A stretch of 64,000 nt of DNA from Cryptomeria japonica. Taxonomy: Eukaryota; Streptophyta; Pinopsida; Cupressales; Cupressaceae. Under the pieces are notes generated by a model. The model was given only the letters and a program-made list of their open reading frames with translations. It did not search any database and was not told the origin of the DNA. Positions 44,593-56,149 of the stretch are shown here, in pieces (within the stretch, counting starts at the first letter, position 1; every line of letters begins with the position of its first letter). Made by a program: the position numbers and the translations under genes. Location of the stretch: positions 215,310,654 through 215,374,653 of the forward strand of contig NC_081411.1 in the NCBI RefSeq assembly GCF_030272615.1. The letters are read 5' to 3'.

Positions 44593-45559
44593 AATTTTTC
44601 AGTGTAATTAAACACTCTTCCTAGAAGCAATATGTAATCGGATTCTATATTTACTGCACAGAAAGTTAATGTGCAAATTCTTAAAACTTATGGGTTGAAA
44701 GGAGAGCATGAATATATCAGGCTCATCAAAGGAAGAGTGTGCAGCTTGCAAAATCTTCACTAAGGTTTTCTAAATTGTGACAACAACTTTAACACTCAAG
44801 GGCTTTCTCTAAATTTATAAATAGCTATTTTTCCCTTACTCCATAGTCTGATTACATTTTTTAGGGCTCTTATTTATTTTTTGTCTCTTCACCAACCATT
44901 TAGTTGTTCTTAGCATCCTCTAGCTCTACGCAACCTAAGGAAGATACTTTAGACCCATAAAGCTTAAAACAATGACAAAGATGACACAATGAGTTACTAC
45001 CTAATGGCAAAACCCATGTATCATATCCTCCTCAATTGAATGCGCAAATCTGCTCACATTCCTGTTTCACAACCGATCTTTCATCATTTTCATAACTATG
45101 CATTCCATTTATAGTAAATAAAAGGATAACTACATAGGAAAATGGAGAAACATAGAGACAAGCACTACTATATAGAACAATGGCTCATAGAATTAGAAGA
45201 AAATTGCTCGGATACCAAACTTTTGTAGACATTCAACTCAACACAAATCTATATCAGAAATTTCTAATACATAAAAACATAAAAATGGATAAACATACAA
45301 AGTTGACAAATATAGATCATCAACTAAGAGATAAGAAAACACAAAAATACACAAGAAAAATACAACAAATATGTTTTCATAAATATTTACAAAACTCAAA
45401 ATCCCTCCTACCTATTCTTTCTCTATCATTAAAATCTACAATTTAATTTCCCACTAATTTATAACATTAAGGTAACTATCTACAAACATAACAAATATTG
45501 TTAGACTCGCCTCCCAAATCTAAAGGATTGGTTTGATTGTGTCTCCTAAATAACAAGAG
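44593..45559. other. Intergenic DNA between copies A and C
   Basis: It is A-rich. A frame at 45180-45446 is Lys/Thr/Gln-rich low complexity and not supported. Nothing else is recognised. Confidence 0.45.
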
Positions 45560-46000
45560 TCAGTTTGCATTGGTGAGATTTATTTGCTCACATTTCTTCC
45601 TAGAAGGTTTCATACAATTATTATGAAAATCCTTCTAGAATGGGGTTTACACACATTTTCGCGAAGGCAAGAATCTTTTTGGCACGGATCGCTACTCCTT
45701 ATATTATTTTTATTTCCTTGTCAACATTTTTAAGGTGACGCTAAATTTCTCCGTCTCATACTTACGGGATAAATAACGCCAACTGATTTAATTGAATAAA
45801 GACATACGAAAGCTCGCAGCAGCTCACATAACTTGGCTAATGCAAAAGTTCAACGAAACCGTCGACGACAACAAATGAAATCATTATTACTCTTTGAAGT
45901 GCTAGCCCTTGAAGGTTGCATTCATGATGTCCTCGTGTCTTCTCTTAGGGACAAAGGTAAATTATATTTTCCTCTTCACATCAAACAATTGGGTTTTCGA
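45560..46000 (+). pseudogene. Segment copy C with an exon relic
   Basis: It aligns with the 5' region of copy A (43555-43940) and then directly with exon 2 of the possible gene (44530-44592), skipping exon 1 and the intron. The exon part ends in ACAAAG|GTAAAT, a plausible donor. The LEGCIHDVL block is intact. A LINE relic follows within about 200 bp. Confidence 0.55.
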
Positions 46001-46199
46001 AATTTACTATCAGTGTTTGATGAGTCGATTTAAACATGTTTATTAAGATGGATATTTATGGGGGCTAAGTTGTAAATTGCTCGAAAGATTAGGTAATTAT
46101 TTGAATCTATTTTAGATGGTGCAAAAATAAGTTCGGATTAGGTAATTGGAGCATATTGGGTGTTTACAAGGAAGATTTTCTTTCCAATTTGGTTCTTAT

Positions 46200-46964
46200 T
46201 TGAGAGCTAGCAAAATAGAATCAATAATTTCTTAATATGCTCTTTTCGTAAAGCTTGACTTTGATAAACTGTATGATCATATTTACTAGTCTTTTGTTCT
46301 TAAAATGTTAAAATATCTTGGTTTTGGTTCCAAAATTTGTGAAATGCTATTCATAAATGCAAATGCCAAAGTTGATGTTAATAATATTCTCTCCCCACAA
46401 TTGCCCTTGCAAAAATTTGTTCACCAAGGGTGTCCCCTTGTTCCCTTCTTGTATATCCTTCTTATTGACTCACTTGGATATCTTTTCTAGCATGCCCTCA
46501 CTAATAAGCTTATCTATGGATCAAGATTCTCTACAAGGTAAAATTCTTAACTCCCATTTTTTTGATGAAAGTATGTTTTTCATTGAAAATGAAACAAAGG
46601 ATTTGAGCTTGGCATAATAGATTTCTTTTGTTCATTTTCAAGATCTTAACTAACAATGCATAAATTGAAATTCCTAATGACAAGCCCCAACCCTCAACCA
46701 CCTTAGATCCTAATTGAATAGAGAGAGGTGAAGTGTGGTACTATCTTGAGGTTGATTGGGATATCCTTTGGTATTAGATCTTGCTTGAAAAAATATGGAA
46801 ATGGTTTCTTTTTAAAATTATAAATAAATTACTAAACTCTTATTAGCCAACAATGTTTTAATTTCTTGTTATTGGATTCCTTCTAAAAATTGCTAGAAAC
46901 AACTGAATCAATTAATCAAGAACTTCAATTGGGCTAATTAGGGAAATAAAAAAGGCATGCCTAT
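46200..46964 (+). mobile_element. LINE reverse-transcriptase relic
   Basis: The plus strand reads LDFDKLYDHIYWSFVLKMLK, YLGFGSKICEMLF, NILSPQLPLQKFVHQGCPLV and YILLIDSLGYLF. Then in another frame come LNSHFFDESMFFIENE and YLGIPFG. These are consecutive blocks of a plant L1-type RT. The FADD-type catalytic box reads FFDE here. Stops and frame changes are frequent. The gypsy-4 LTR starts inside the LINE at 46965. Confidence 0.85.
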
Positions 46965-47733
46965 TGTAGACACCTAAAATTGTCATGTCTAATTAAATAA
47001 ATATTTTATTTATTTAATTATCTAAGCCTAATTCTTCTATTAATTAAATAAATCTTTATTTATTTAATTAATTCATTTATCCTCTTCTAGCCTTATTTCT
47101 CATTTAAATAAATACATTTATTTATTTAAATTATCCTTTTCCTAAATTAAATAAATATTTTATTTATTTAATTATCCTACTTCTTCTATTAATTAAATAA
47201 ATCTTTATTTATTTAATTAATTCATTATCTTCTTCTACACATGACACATGTCATTCATCTCTTAATTCCTACACTACCTACCTCTTTCATTATTTTACTA
47301 TTTCTTCTACCTACCCTCTAATCCTAGCCGACCTCACTTTTTACACCTCTCAATCTTATCCCTCCATTTCATATTGTGTCTTCTATTTAAGAAGATGCTT
47401 CCTTCATTGTCAAACCCTAATGATCTTTTATGCAATTGACTACACTACGATCCTACTTGCAACCACATTCCGTTCTTTGTTGAGCTCTTGTGCATATAAA
47501 AATCTGAGAGCAAATATATCAAGCAAGATCAATGGAGATAGGAAGAATGGAGATCAAAACCCTATTGGACATGTGATGGTATAATCTTTGTGACTTTGTG
47601 TTATTTGCATTGTTTTAGGTAATCTTCACATGTTATGGTGGATCTTCGTTGATTGTTAGGCTAGGGTTTTTGTGGTTGGATTCATTTAGCCTTTCAATAT
47701 TGTTGTTATTGTTATCCATTTTCACCATATACA
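46965..47733 (+). repeat. gypsy-4 5' LTR
   Basis: It starts TGTAGACACCTAAAATTGTC and ends CACCATATACA, followed by the PBS. The first 270 bp hold five palindromic AAATAAAT...ATTTATTT units. A TATTTAAG box lies near 47384. Length 769 bp. Confidence 0.85.
46990..47230 (+). repeat. Five AT-rich palindromic units in the gypsy-4 LTR
   Basis: Units of about 30 bp around TTAAATAAAT...ATTTATTTAA lie near 46990, 47041, 47102, 47143 and 47192. Each can fold on itself. The first two units and the last two share their spacer sequence, so part of the array arose by duplication. Confidence 0.8.
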
Positions 47734-47736
47734 TTT

Positions 47737-47754
47737 TGGCACGCCCGGTGGGAC
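47737..47754 (+). other. gypsy-4 primer-binding site
   Basis: TGGCACGCCCGGTGGGAC begins three bases after the LTR end. It has the form common in plant Ty3/gypsy elements. Confidence 0.8.
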
Positions 47755-47845
47755 TCTTGTCCCTTTGCATTTAACCTTTTTGTTGCAGATTTTGTGTTTT
47801 TGAAATTGCAGATCGGACATTTTTCGATGACATTTTAGGTTTTTC

Positions 47846-48101
47846 CGCGTCTGCGAACTTTCGGATTGCGTCTCTGATTTTCAGGAGCGTCTACGGGATC
47901 TGGAGTAGCGTCTGTGTTTTTGACAAATTTTATTTTGTAGGTCTCAGATAGGGGCATCTGTGTTACATAACCGCGTCTGCGTTGTTTCTGCCCGCGTATG
48001 TGTCTGATAAAGGCGTCTGTGTGTTCTGAACACGTCTGTGCATCACAGAATCACGTCTGTGTCATAAAGACGCGTCTGTGTCTGGTATAACAGCGTCTGT
48101 G
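47846..48101 (+). repeat. Leader word cluster 1 (GCGTCTGTG-like)
   Basis: About 12 instances of GCGTCTGTG allowing one or two changes (variants GCGTCTGCG, GCATCTGTG, ACGTCTGTG), mostly 14-40 bp apart and all in the same orientation. Confidence 0.85.
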
Positions 48102-49315
48102 TTTTACTGTGTCGAAATTTTAAAATTTTCTTTGGTTCAATTTTCGGATTTCGTACTTAGGGTTTCAGATCTGGTTTATTTTTGGACTAACCCTTTCAGA
48201 TCTAGCTAACTAAGTTTGTGCAGCTTGTCTTGGAAGGAAAAACATTTTTGTTGAAGGCCCCTCTTTCACAAAGTCTTTTGGGTTTTTAAAATTTACCTAA
48301 CTTGTGTGCTTGCAGGAAGGGGTGATCATTTGAAACAACCCAAACTACTAACAATTTTGTTGCAGGTCCTTGGCTAGGGTTTTTGAAATTTTGTTATGTG
48401 CCTTGTTTTCATAGATTAGCAAACACTTCCATTGGTGCACTAAAATTGAATCATTGTCTTTTGTGTCTTGAGCAATAGGCTCTTTTTGTTTAATCTTTAG
48501 AGGGCCTGTCTTCTCGTGTGGTCATTAGGACTACTAGTGAGAAGAGAACGACCCAAGTGGTAGCAAAAGAAAAGCCATCTTCTTCCAAGCCACTATAAAC
48601 AAATGTATTCATGGTGAAAGCTATGAATAACGTGTGCTGATTAGTTCATACCGACACTATGTCTCCCCATAAACCCGTTTGATCAAATTTATTTGATCAT
48701 TTGTAGGGTGTAACCCCTACCGGCTGGGAGCCTTCTGTATTTACAGAGCTGAAAGTGCCGCATGTATGGCCACACGAGCGGATGCCCTTACTAGCACCTT
48801 TTTGTTTTAGAAGCCCAAATCCTTCTAGTTGTTGAGGCAGGAGGTCGGACCTCTGGTAGCGGCCCACACACATACGGTTCTTAGTAGAGATACAAAGTTC
48901 GCCATGGGGAGTTTTCATGGGGACTGATGCTTGGCTGACCTGAGAAGTGAGTGCCAAGGGTGGAGCCAGTGAGGTCAAGCATCTAAGTATCCGCTCTGAA
49001 TAGCGTAGCCTCAGGGGTAAAACCCTATGTGGGATCAACAACTATTGTCTTGGCCAGCCATAAGAATTGGACTTGTCTTATGTTAAACATTCAAAACATT
49101 CAAGACCAAACAACAAAACATTGTGTCTTTTGTGTCTTCAAGTGTATGCAAAATATTTTACATCAAACAACACACTTTTGGAGTCTAAACACTTGCAAAC
49201 ATTGAGTCCTCATCAACATTGTGTCCTCTTGTCACGAAAAACAGTCAAACAGTCAGATTTGGTCACAACAAAACAACTTCACAGATTGGAAAAATTGCAC
49301 GAAGTTTACAGAAAC

Positions 49316-49465
49316 GCGTCTGTGTCTGTTTTAACCGCGTCTGAGTCATCTAAGCGCGTCTGTGAAGGGCATAATAGCGTCTGTGTTTCTAGCAGCGTCT
49401 GTGTCGAACAGAGAAGCATCTGTGTCTTGGAATCGCATTTGTGAAGTATACAGAAGCGTCTGTGT
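49316..49465 (+). repeat. Leader word cluster 2 (GCGTCTGTG-like)
   Basis: Eight instances in 150 bp, about 18-22 bp apart and in the same orientation as cluster 1, including GCATCTGTG and GCATTTGTG variants. Confidence 0.85.
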
Positions 49466-49958
49466 CCAGAATTGAAAATTTTTACAGTCCAGCAAACAAA
49501 AGAAATCAGTTTCGGAATACTTGAGCTTCCTAGGTTGTTTCTTCAGGTTTCATCTAGCATTCAACCTGTCCTTGGGTCTCATACAGTCCATCATTGCTTC
49601 ACATTTCATTTTACATTCATACTTGTCTAAACTTGAGTCAAAAAGGTCACTTGCTTGTCCTCATCATACTTTGTCAACATACTACATACAACTACACTTT
49701 GCTAAGTGGTCCCTCATCAAGATTTCTTACCTTTGGGTCTCATTTGGTCTTACTTGGAGTCAAGGTCAGCTTACCTCATCAAGAGAAACAATCATCTCTT
49801 TGGAAGTCACACCTACTCTACTACTTACATACTTGGTCTTACACTTTGGACATTGCAAGTACACCTCAAGATTCATTTACACTTCATACAACTCTTGGTC
49901 TTCCATACTCTTTTCATTTTTCATCTAGTCTATCACATCTTGGTCAAACACCTAGTTC

Positions 49959-52900
49959 ATGGTTGAAACCCGCCTTCAAAAATCTAGGAGACAAGCTAAA
50001 GAATCTCAAGAGTCCGCAAACATGAGTTCTTATGAGTATGACAATGATTTATTTTTCAATCCTGAGCACACTACATTGCCGGACATGGATGTTTATAGAC
50101 ACAATCCCAATGTGGAAAATGCAGACACGACAAACAACAATGCTACACACAATGACAATGTGGACAACTTTTCAATACAATCAGCAGATATAGAAGAATC
50201 TATAATGAATCCTCATTTCAATAGATTGGTTGAAGAGATAATGAAGAGGGATAGACAGTACTTTTTACACATGATGGCACAAAGTGGAGCTAAAATACCT
50301 CATGACTTTGATATGTCTCAACTTATGGAAAATTGACCCTCGCAACAAACTCACTCTAACATGGATCAAAGGAGACCCAATAGTGGAGGAAATAGAGGAC
50401 CGAATATGGTACTTGAGTCACCATCCACTTTGCTTCAAAAACCAGAAATCCCACATACACAAGCTCAAACATATGATACTTACCTTCGAAGACCAGTATG
50501 GAAGCCTTATGCAGATAGATATGCTCAATCACATGCTCAAGCTATGGATCAATCAAAACAAGTAGATACTCAAAGGCATGCTCAAAATTTGGACATAAGG
50601 AAACCTCATGTCAAATTTGGGGGCAACACAATAGAAAATGAAATGCCTATAGAATATGGTATACACACACAAAATAGATATGGGGTTCCTCAACATGAAG
50701 CTATGCCAAGTGCTCCCTATATGCCGCATCAATATAGACCTCCTCCATATGAACATGTCTACGATCAGTATCATCCATACATGCAACAAGCTCCTCCTCA
50801 AATTGGTGTCTCAAACATGGGATATGCTACAAGAAATCGATCTCCTCCCAAGAGCAATTTGGAGCAACAAATCAGAGATTTACAAAAGAAAATGGAGGAC
50901 ATGAGTACGCCAAAACCAACATACACTATGAGAGACATCTGTCCTTATCCCTTTGATAAGAGCATTCCAATGCCTCCATTTCCTGTACACTTTGTGACGC
51001 CAAAATTTGACAAGTATAGAGGAAAAGGAGACCCCAAGGCACACATACGACAATTTTTCATAGCTTGCATTGAGGTAGCGGCAGAAGAAACATACTTGAT
51101 GAGGTTGTTCCCACAGAGCTTAGGTGATCAAGCTATGGAATGGTTCTCTCAATTACCACCTGGTATTAAGTCATGGGGTGACTTGGCAGAGGCATTTATT
51201 CAGCATTTCTCCTATAATATAGAAACAGATATCTCAGTCACTACTTTATGCAATACTAAGCAAAAGGAGGGAGAATCTTTTGCGTCATTTTTACAAAGAT
51301 GGAGAAATTTAGCTAGCAGATGCTCTTGCGAAATCCTATAGAAACAAATGGTAGAAATGTTCACTCAAAATGTTAACAAGGACATAGGTTATGATCTAAG
51401 GAAAGCTTGTTTGTCCACTTTCAAGGATGTTATTGAAAAGGGCTTAGCAACAGAAAAGGTCTTAATTGAGCAAGGAGTCATTAAGATATTCAAGAAAAAC
51501 AAAGATGACTTTAAAGGAAAAGACAAGCCAAGATTTTGGAATAAAAACAAGAACACAGTCAATGATGGTGTTGTTGATGCCAATACAGTGAGACCCAAGT
51601 TCATCTTTTCAGGATCAAGCTCTACAAACAATCAAGTGAATACTCAAACAACTTCTAGACCACGAAGGAAGTACACCCCATTGGGAGAACCACTTGAATC
51701 AGTCTTCAAAAAGCTTGTGACAAACAAAGTGATCAGAGTTCTAGATTTTCCTCCATATGAACCAAAGGTCAAACCAAATTGGTGGAATGATGATGAGTAT
51801 TGTGAATTTCATAAGAGCAAGGGTCATAAGACAGGAAATTGTCATCGACTGAAGAATATTGTGCAAGATCTCATTGATAGAGGTGACATTGAGATTGAGG
51901 GACATTCCTCCAATCAAGAACATGAGATGTTTAAGGAACCATTCCCAAAGCATGACAAGGGAAAAGCCAAAGTCACAGATGATCAAGCCAACTATACTAG
52001 AGCACCTTACAACTATGACTCAACTATCAATCACATCTCAATGGACAATCATATCTCTACTATTACCATCAAGAACAAAAACCCTGAGAATCCTCCTCAG
52101 CGACCCAAGATTGTCCTAAGAGGTGTTGGATCTTCTTCCGAACCTACCTCTGAATGTCATGTTACAACTCGTCGAGGTAAAATTACGTTGCCAGGTGCCT
52201 CTACTAAAAATACCACTTCTTCATCAACCAAGCCTGAGTATGACCTTGTAGAACAGTTAGGGAAGACACCCATGCTCATCTCCATCCTTGAGCTCTTACG
52301 CATATCCCCCGCTCATAAAGCTATTCTTGACAAAATCTTGAGAGATACCGCCGTCCCTACTGATCTGAACGTGGACCAGTTTCAAGCCATGGTGGGATAC
52401 CTTTCCATTCCACATTCCCTTACATTTATAGAAGCCGATGACGCCTCCGTAAGTCAGCCACATAATGCACCTTTACATGTTGAAGCCTTCATACACAAAC
52501 ATCGAATAAAGCGAGTCCTGATAGATGGAGGAGCAGGTCTAAACATTTGTACATTGAGCACCATTAAACAATTGGGATATTCTGATAAAGTTGTGAATTC
52601 TACAAACAAAATTACCATCAAAGCATATGATGATGAAGAGCGTTCATCCAAAGGCACAGTCACCTTACCTCTCAGAGTTGGACCAGTTACAAAGGATGTG
52701 GTTTTTCAAGTCCTTGATCTAGATCTCACATACAACATACTCTTGGGACGTCCATGGATTCATGAGATGAGAGCAATACCATCTACATATCATCGATGTA
52801 TCAAGTTTCCACACAATGGAGTTGAAGTGACCATCAAAGCAGATCCAAATCCATTCATATATTGCAACAATCTGCGACCTAGATCAGAAATAACAATTCC

Positions 52901-54068
52901 AGTCAATCGAGAAGCTATTCCTTCATCAGCATATGTGGATCCAAAATCCTTGAAAGCTTCTACATCAAAACAAGCAGAGATCAAAGAAAAGTTCAAGTTT
53001 AAAGACATGGGATGTGGTGAGTATATATTTCATGTTGACCAACTCCCACTATCTGCTAAGATATTCAGTCAATAGGAGCAATCTACAAACAATTTACAAG
53101 GAATTGGGTGTGAACCACCTAGTGTTGTGGCTATTGAGTCTGAATGCAAATCTCCTCCAGTGGTGCAAGCAACTCTTGATATCAATAGTCCTAAGAGTGG
53201 TTCCAACAAAGAATCTATTGAGTGTATTGCCAGCCCTCTTGAGAGATCACATAGCCTTACTATTTCATCTGCTCATTCCATTTCCACTCCACTTCCAGAC
53301 TTGGATCAACAAGAATTACAAAAGCCCTTACTCATTGGGGATCACAAATCAAGCCTTGAAAAGAAAAATCTGAAAGTCAAAAATAAAGAAAAATCCTTTA
53401 GTCCAAATCAAAAGCAAAAGCTATTGGACTCAGCAAAAATCAAAGTCAAGGATAAAAATCCTATGAAGCAAAAAGAGAAAGAGTTGATCTCCCCTAAAAT
53501 CAAAATAACTGGGGGCAAAATTTCTACAATTTCAAGTAAAAAAGCATACTTATTGATCCTAAGTCTCCATCATGCTATCCTACTTTCACTTCTTTTCACA
53601 ATCATAAGCCTTCATCACTCATCCACTTGTTCCGCACATCCTTTCCCTTCTGGCGATACATCATGGACCTTTAATGGAGCTTCCTTGAAGGACTTTGTTA
53701 TCAGGGATGCCCGAACTTCTTCAGGTGACATGCATATGGGCAAATGTAGTCCACACACTAGTAATTCTATCTCAATTCCTTTATCAAGGAAGACAATCAC
53801 TCAAGCTACACAACATTCAGTCAAGGAACGTTGTAGCTACAATCACAAAGTCAAGCCTCGCACATTTGAAGTAGGTGACTTAGTCCTCAGAGAAAACCCC
53901 AAGAATCAGCAAGACAGAGAGAAGAAGGGCAAGTTCGAACCAAACTGGCTTGGTCCTTACATTATCACAACAGCCTATGGATCTGGGGCATATCAGCTCT
54001 CAACTACAGAAGGTGAACCTTTGGAGGATCCTATCAACAGCATGCACTTTCGCAGGTTCTACACATAA
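49959..54068 (+). pseudogene. gypsy-4 gag-protease frame fused to integrase C-terminus
   Basis: A single frame of 1370 codons is broken only by TGA 50334, TAG 51339 and TAG 53073. It starts MVETRLQKSRRQAKESQESA. The gag core lies at about 50985-51320 (KFDKYRGKGDPKAHIRQFF, EWFSQLPPG). A CEFHKSKGHKTGNCH zinc-knuckle-like block lies at 51801. The protease has DGGAGLN near 52523 and ILLGRPW later. After a Lys-rich spacer, a hydrophobic stretch lies at about 53544-53620. The end has FEVGDLVLRENP and FEPNWLGPYIITTAYGSGAY, the GPY-type integrase tail. RT, RNase H and the integrase DDE core, normally about 1000 residues between protease and tail, are absent. Gag would form particles; replication enzymes would have to come from another element. 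Confidence 0.88.
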
Positions 54069-55360
54069 GCTCTTCAGAATATCCTAATTTCAAAAATACA
54101 AAAAAATTCAAAAAAATTCAAAAATACAAAAAAATTAAAAAACAAAAAATCGTTACTTGGTGAAAACCTGGCAAATAGGCGCCTTGTGACACAAAAAAAA
54201 TTGAAAAATCGAAAAAAGTAAAGAGAAATAATTTCGTCCAACGGTGAAAACCACTTCGGTGGCGCCCTGGGCAAGTACCATGGTGAAAACTGGGTCACCA
54301 GCGCCATGCGTAGAGACATTGCTCCTCCCTCCTTCAGGATTCACTTTCATCCTTTCACATTGCACACACTCACAACCTATTCACTCATAATAAACTTACC
54401 CATTCCCATCATGGCTTGTTATTGATCTACCCAAGATTGGTTTGCCATTCATAATAAACCCCCCCTTTTTTTCACTTCCTTTCCATCCACAATAAATCAA
54501 ATCCTGTCTGTGGCTAAGGCAATTCCTACGTCTAGTGATGGGTGTGGAACTAAGAACATCACATGTTTCGAGGAGTACAGTTTCTTCCAGCTTCCTTCAA
54601 GTCTATCCGCACACAATCCGCAATAAAACAACATCTGCATCGCCAGTCCACAATAAAGTTTCATCTTCTCCGCGATAAAGTATCAGTTTCATGGATTCAG
54701 TCAGTTTCAGATGAGACAGCAGCAACAATGGGCTTCAACAAATCAAATCTTTCAACAGACTCAGACAACATATGGTTCAGTGTTAATCTATCCTTTTTGT
54801 GAAAGTGAACATTGTGACCACAATCAGACATGACTTATACAAGTGACAAGAGACACTAAACTTGAGGACTACAGTGGATGTTGGTGTCGAGTCTTGGTTT
54901 TCTTTTGATTTTATCTTTTTGGTGACATGTCTTTTAGCTTTTCCAGGATGTCTTTGACTAGAGATTCTATCTCCAGGATGTCTTTGACTAGAAAGGCGAG
55001 GATGGGGTATCGTCACCTATTTGCATTTTCTATTTATGGATTGTCTTTTAGTAATGCTATGACTTGTCCAAGGATATGAGGACACTGTGAGTCTAGTATG
55101 AACTGGGGCATTCCTTGTTTGTGACTGTCTTATCTCCATGCAAACAGGTACAATGACTTTCTGGGTCGAACATATGCCTCGATTGTCATAACCTACTTGC
55201 CATAATAAAGCTCAATGATGATAACGCACAAGAAGCTCCTTCACTTTCATATCTTCTATCTTCTATGTATTTTTTTTCACCCTAGTGCAAGATTGTACAA
55301 TTGTGGCATAAGGCTACTACCCTTGCTATGATTTGGTAAAATTATGAAAGTGATATATCT
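54069..55360 (+). other. gypsy-4 3' untranslated region
   Basis: It begins with an A-rich run and GGTGAAAACCTGG...GGCGCC words repeated three times (54155-54305), which are usual downstream of pol in plant gypsy elements. A 21-bp direct repeat (TCCAGGATGTCTTTGACTAGA) occurs twice near 54941-54992. No LTR start was found before copy B. Confidence 0.6.
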
Positions 55361-56140
55361 AAATTAGAAGGATGTCACTTATTTGATTAAAAGTGTATTA
55401 AAGGTATAATGATCAATTGGTTTAAAAAAATAAATTGGTAGTAATGAAGATTGATTATTATAGATCAACAAAGTGATCTGCCATTTTCTATTATGCATCA
55501 TATCTCCTAACCACCAAAATCACTCACTCATTTAAATAGTGATTCCAACTCTAGAATCATTTGTTGCATCTAAATCATGTGTTTAATCCATAATACTTTT
55601 TTATTTAAAAAACCCTAGTTTCAGAATAGTTCTTTGGATCAACCTCTTCTATTGCAACTCAAGTTTGATTAGGAATATAGATGATTTTTTTACTACATCT
55701 TACTTGTTTAGAATGACGACTAAAGTTGAGATCCACATCCCATATTAAAATTTATAGAAATAAAAATCATGTTCATAAGTATTGAAGTGAAGCAATATTT
55801 TGGAAATCAAATTGAAAAATTAACCATCCAATTTATCACAATATTCATCATCTCTAATTTTAATACATACTTTTACTTATTATATCATTCCATTTTTAAA
55901 TCAATTGAAAACATATTTATATTCTTAACTACTATATTAAATTAATTAACCCAGATTATTTATGTCGGTGACTTTTAATTGCTCATATTTCTCCCTGAAA
56001 TATTTCATACAATTATTTATGAAAATCTCTCTAGGATGGTTTTTACACACATTTCCCTTTCTTGCAAAGTTTTGTGGCTTAATTTCAAGTCATGAAGATG
56101 TAGTCAACGAGGAAACAATGCGGACTACAAAATTTAGCCT
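55361..56140 (+). repeat. Segment copy B
   Basis: It aligns by eye with 42943-43740 with scattered substitutions and small gaps. The left edge coincides with the end of gypsy-4 and the right edge with the start of the minus-strand gypsy-5 fragment. No exon part is included. Confidence 0.85.
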
Positions 56141-56149
56141 TTTTAACGA

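Larger units (their letters stand above)
47755..49958 (+). other. gypsy-4 untranslated leader
   Basis: 2.2 kb between PBS and gag with no supported frame. It contains two clusters of a GCGTCTGTG-like word (47846-48101 and 49316-49465). Between them (48660-49050) is a GC-richer stretch with a GGGGACTGATGCTTGGCTGA block that recalls leaders of other plant gypsy elements. Frames at 49067-49444 and 49521-50025 run through it but look like by-products. Confidence 0.7.
46965..55360 (+). mobile_element. gypsy-4: Ty3/gypsy derivative lacking RT, RNase H and integrase core
   Basis: It has a 5' LTR (46965-47733), a PBS, a 2.2-kb leader and one long gag-protease frame that ends with an integrase C-terminal segment. 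A 3' region follows with the GGTGAAAACC...GGCGCC words typical of plant gypsy elements. No RT motif is present anywhere in it. No 3' LTR was found before copy B of the duplicated segment begins at 55361. The structure fits a non-autonomous element that keeps gag. Confidence 0.85.

Noticed and set aside
44700-44765. MNISGSSKEECAACKIFTK-like string, recalling the start of a LOB-domain protein
   Set aside because: Only the CxxC beginning is seen, the rest of the domain is missing and a stop follows soon. Chance cannot be excluded.
45180-45446. 88-codon Lys/Thr-rich frame
   Set aside because: It is simple A-rich sequence without a domain.
49067-50025. Overlapping frames of 86-143 codons in the gypsy-4 leader
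   Set aside because: They overlap each other in several frames, and part of their sequence is the repeated word. They look like by-products of low stop density.
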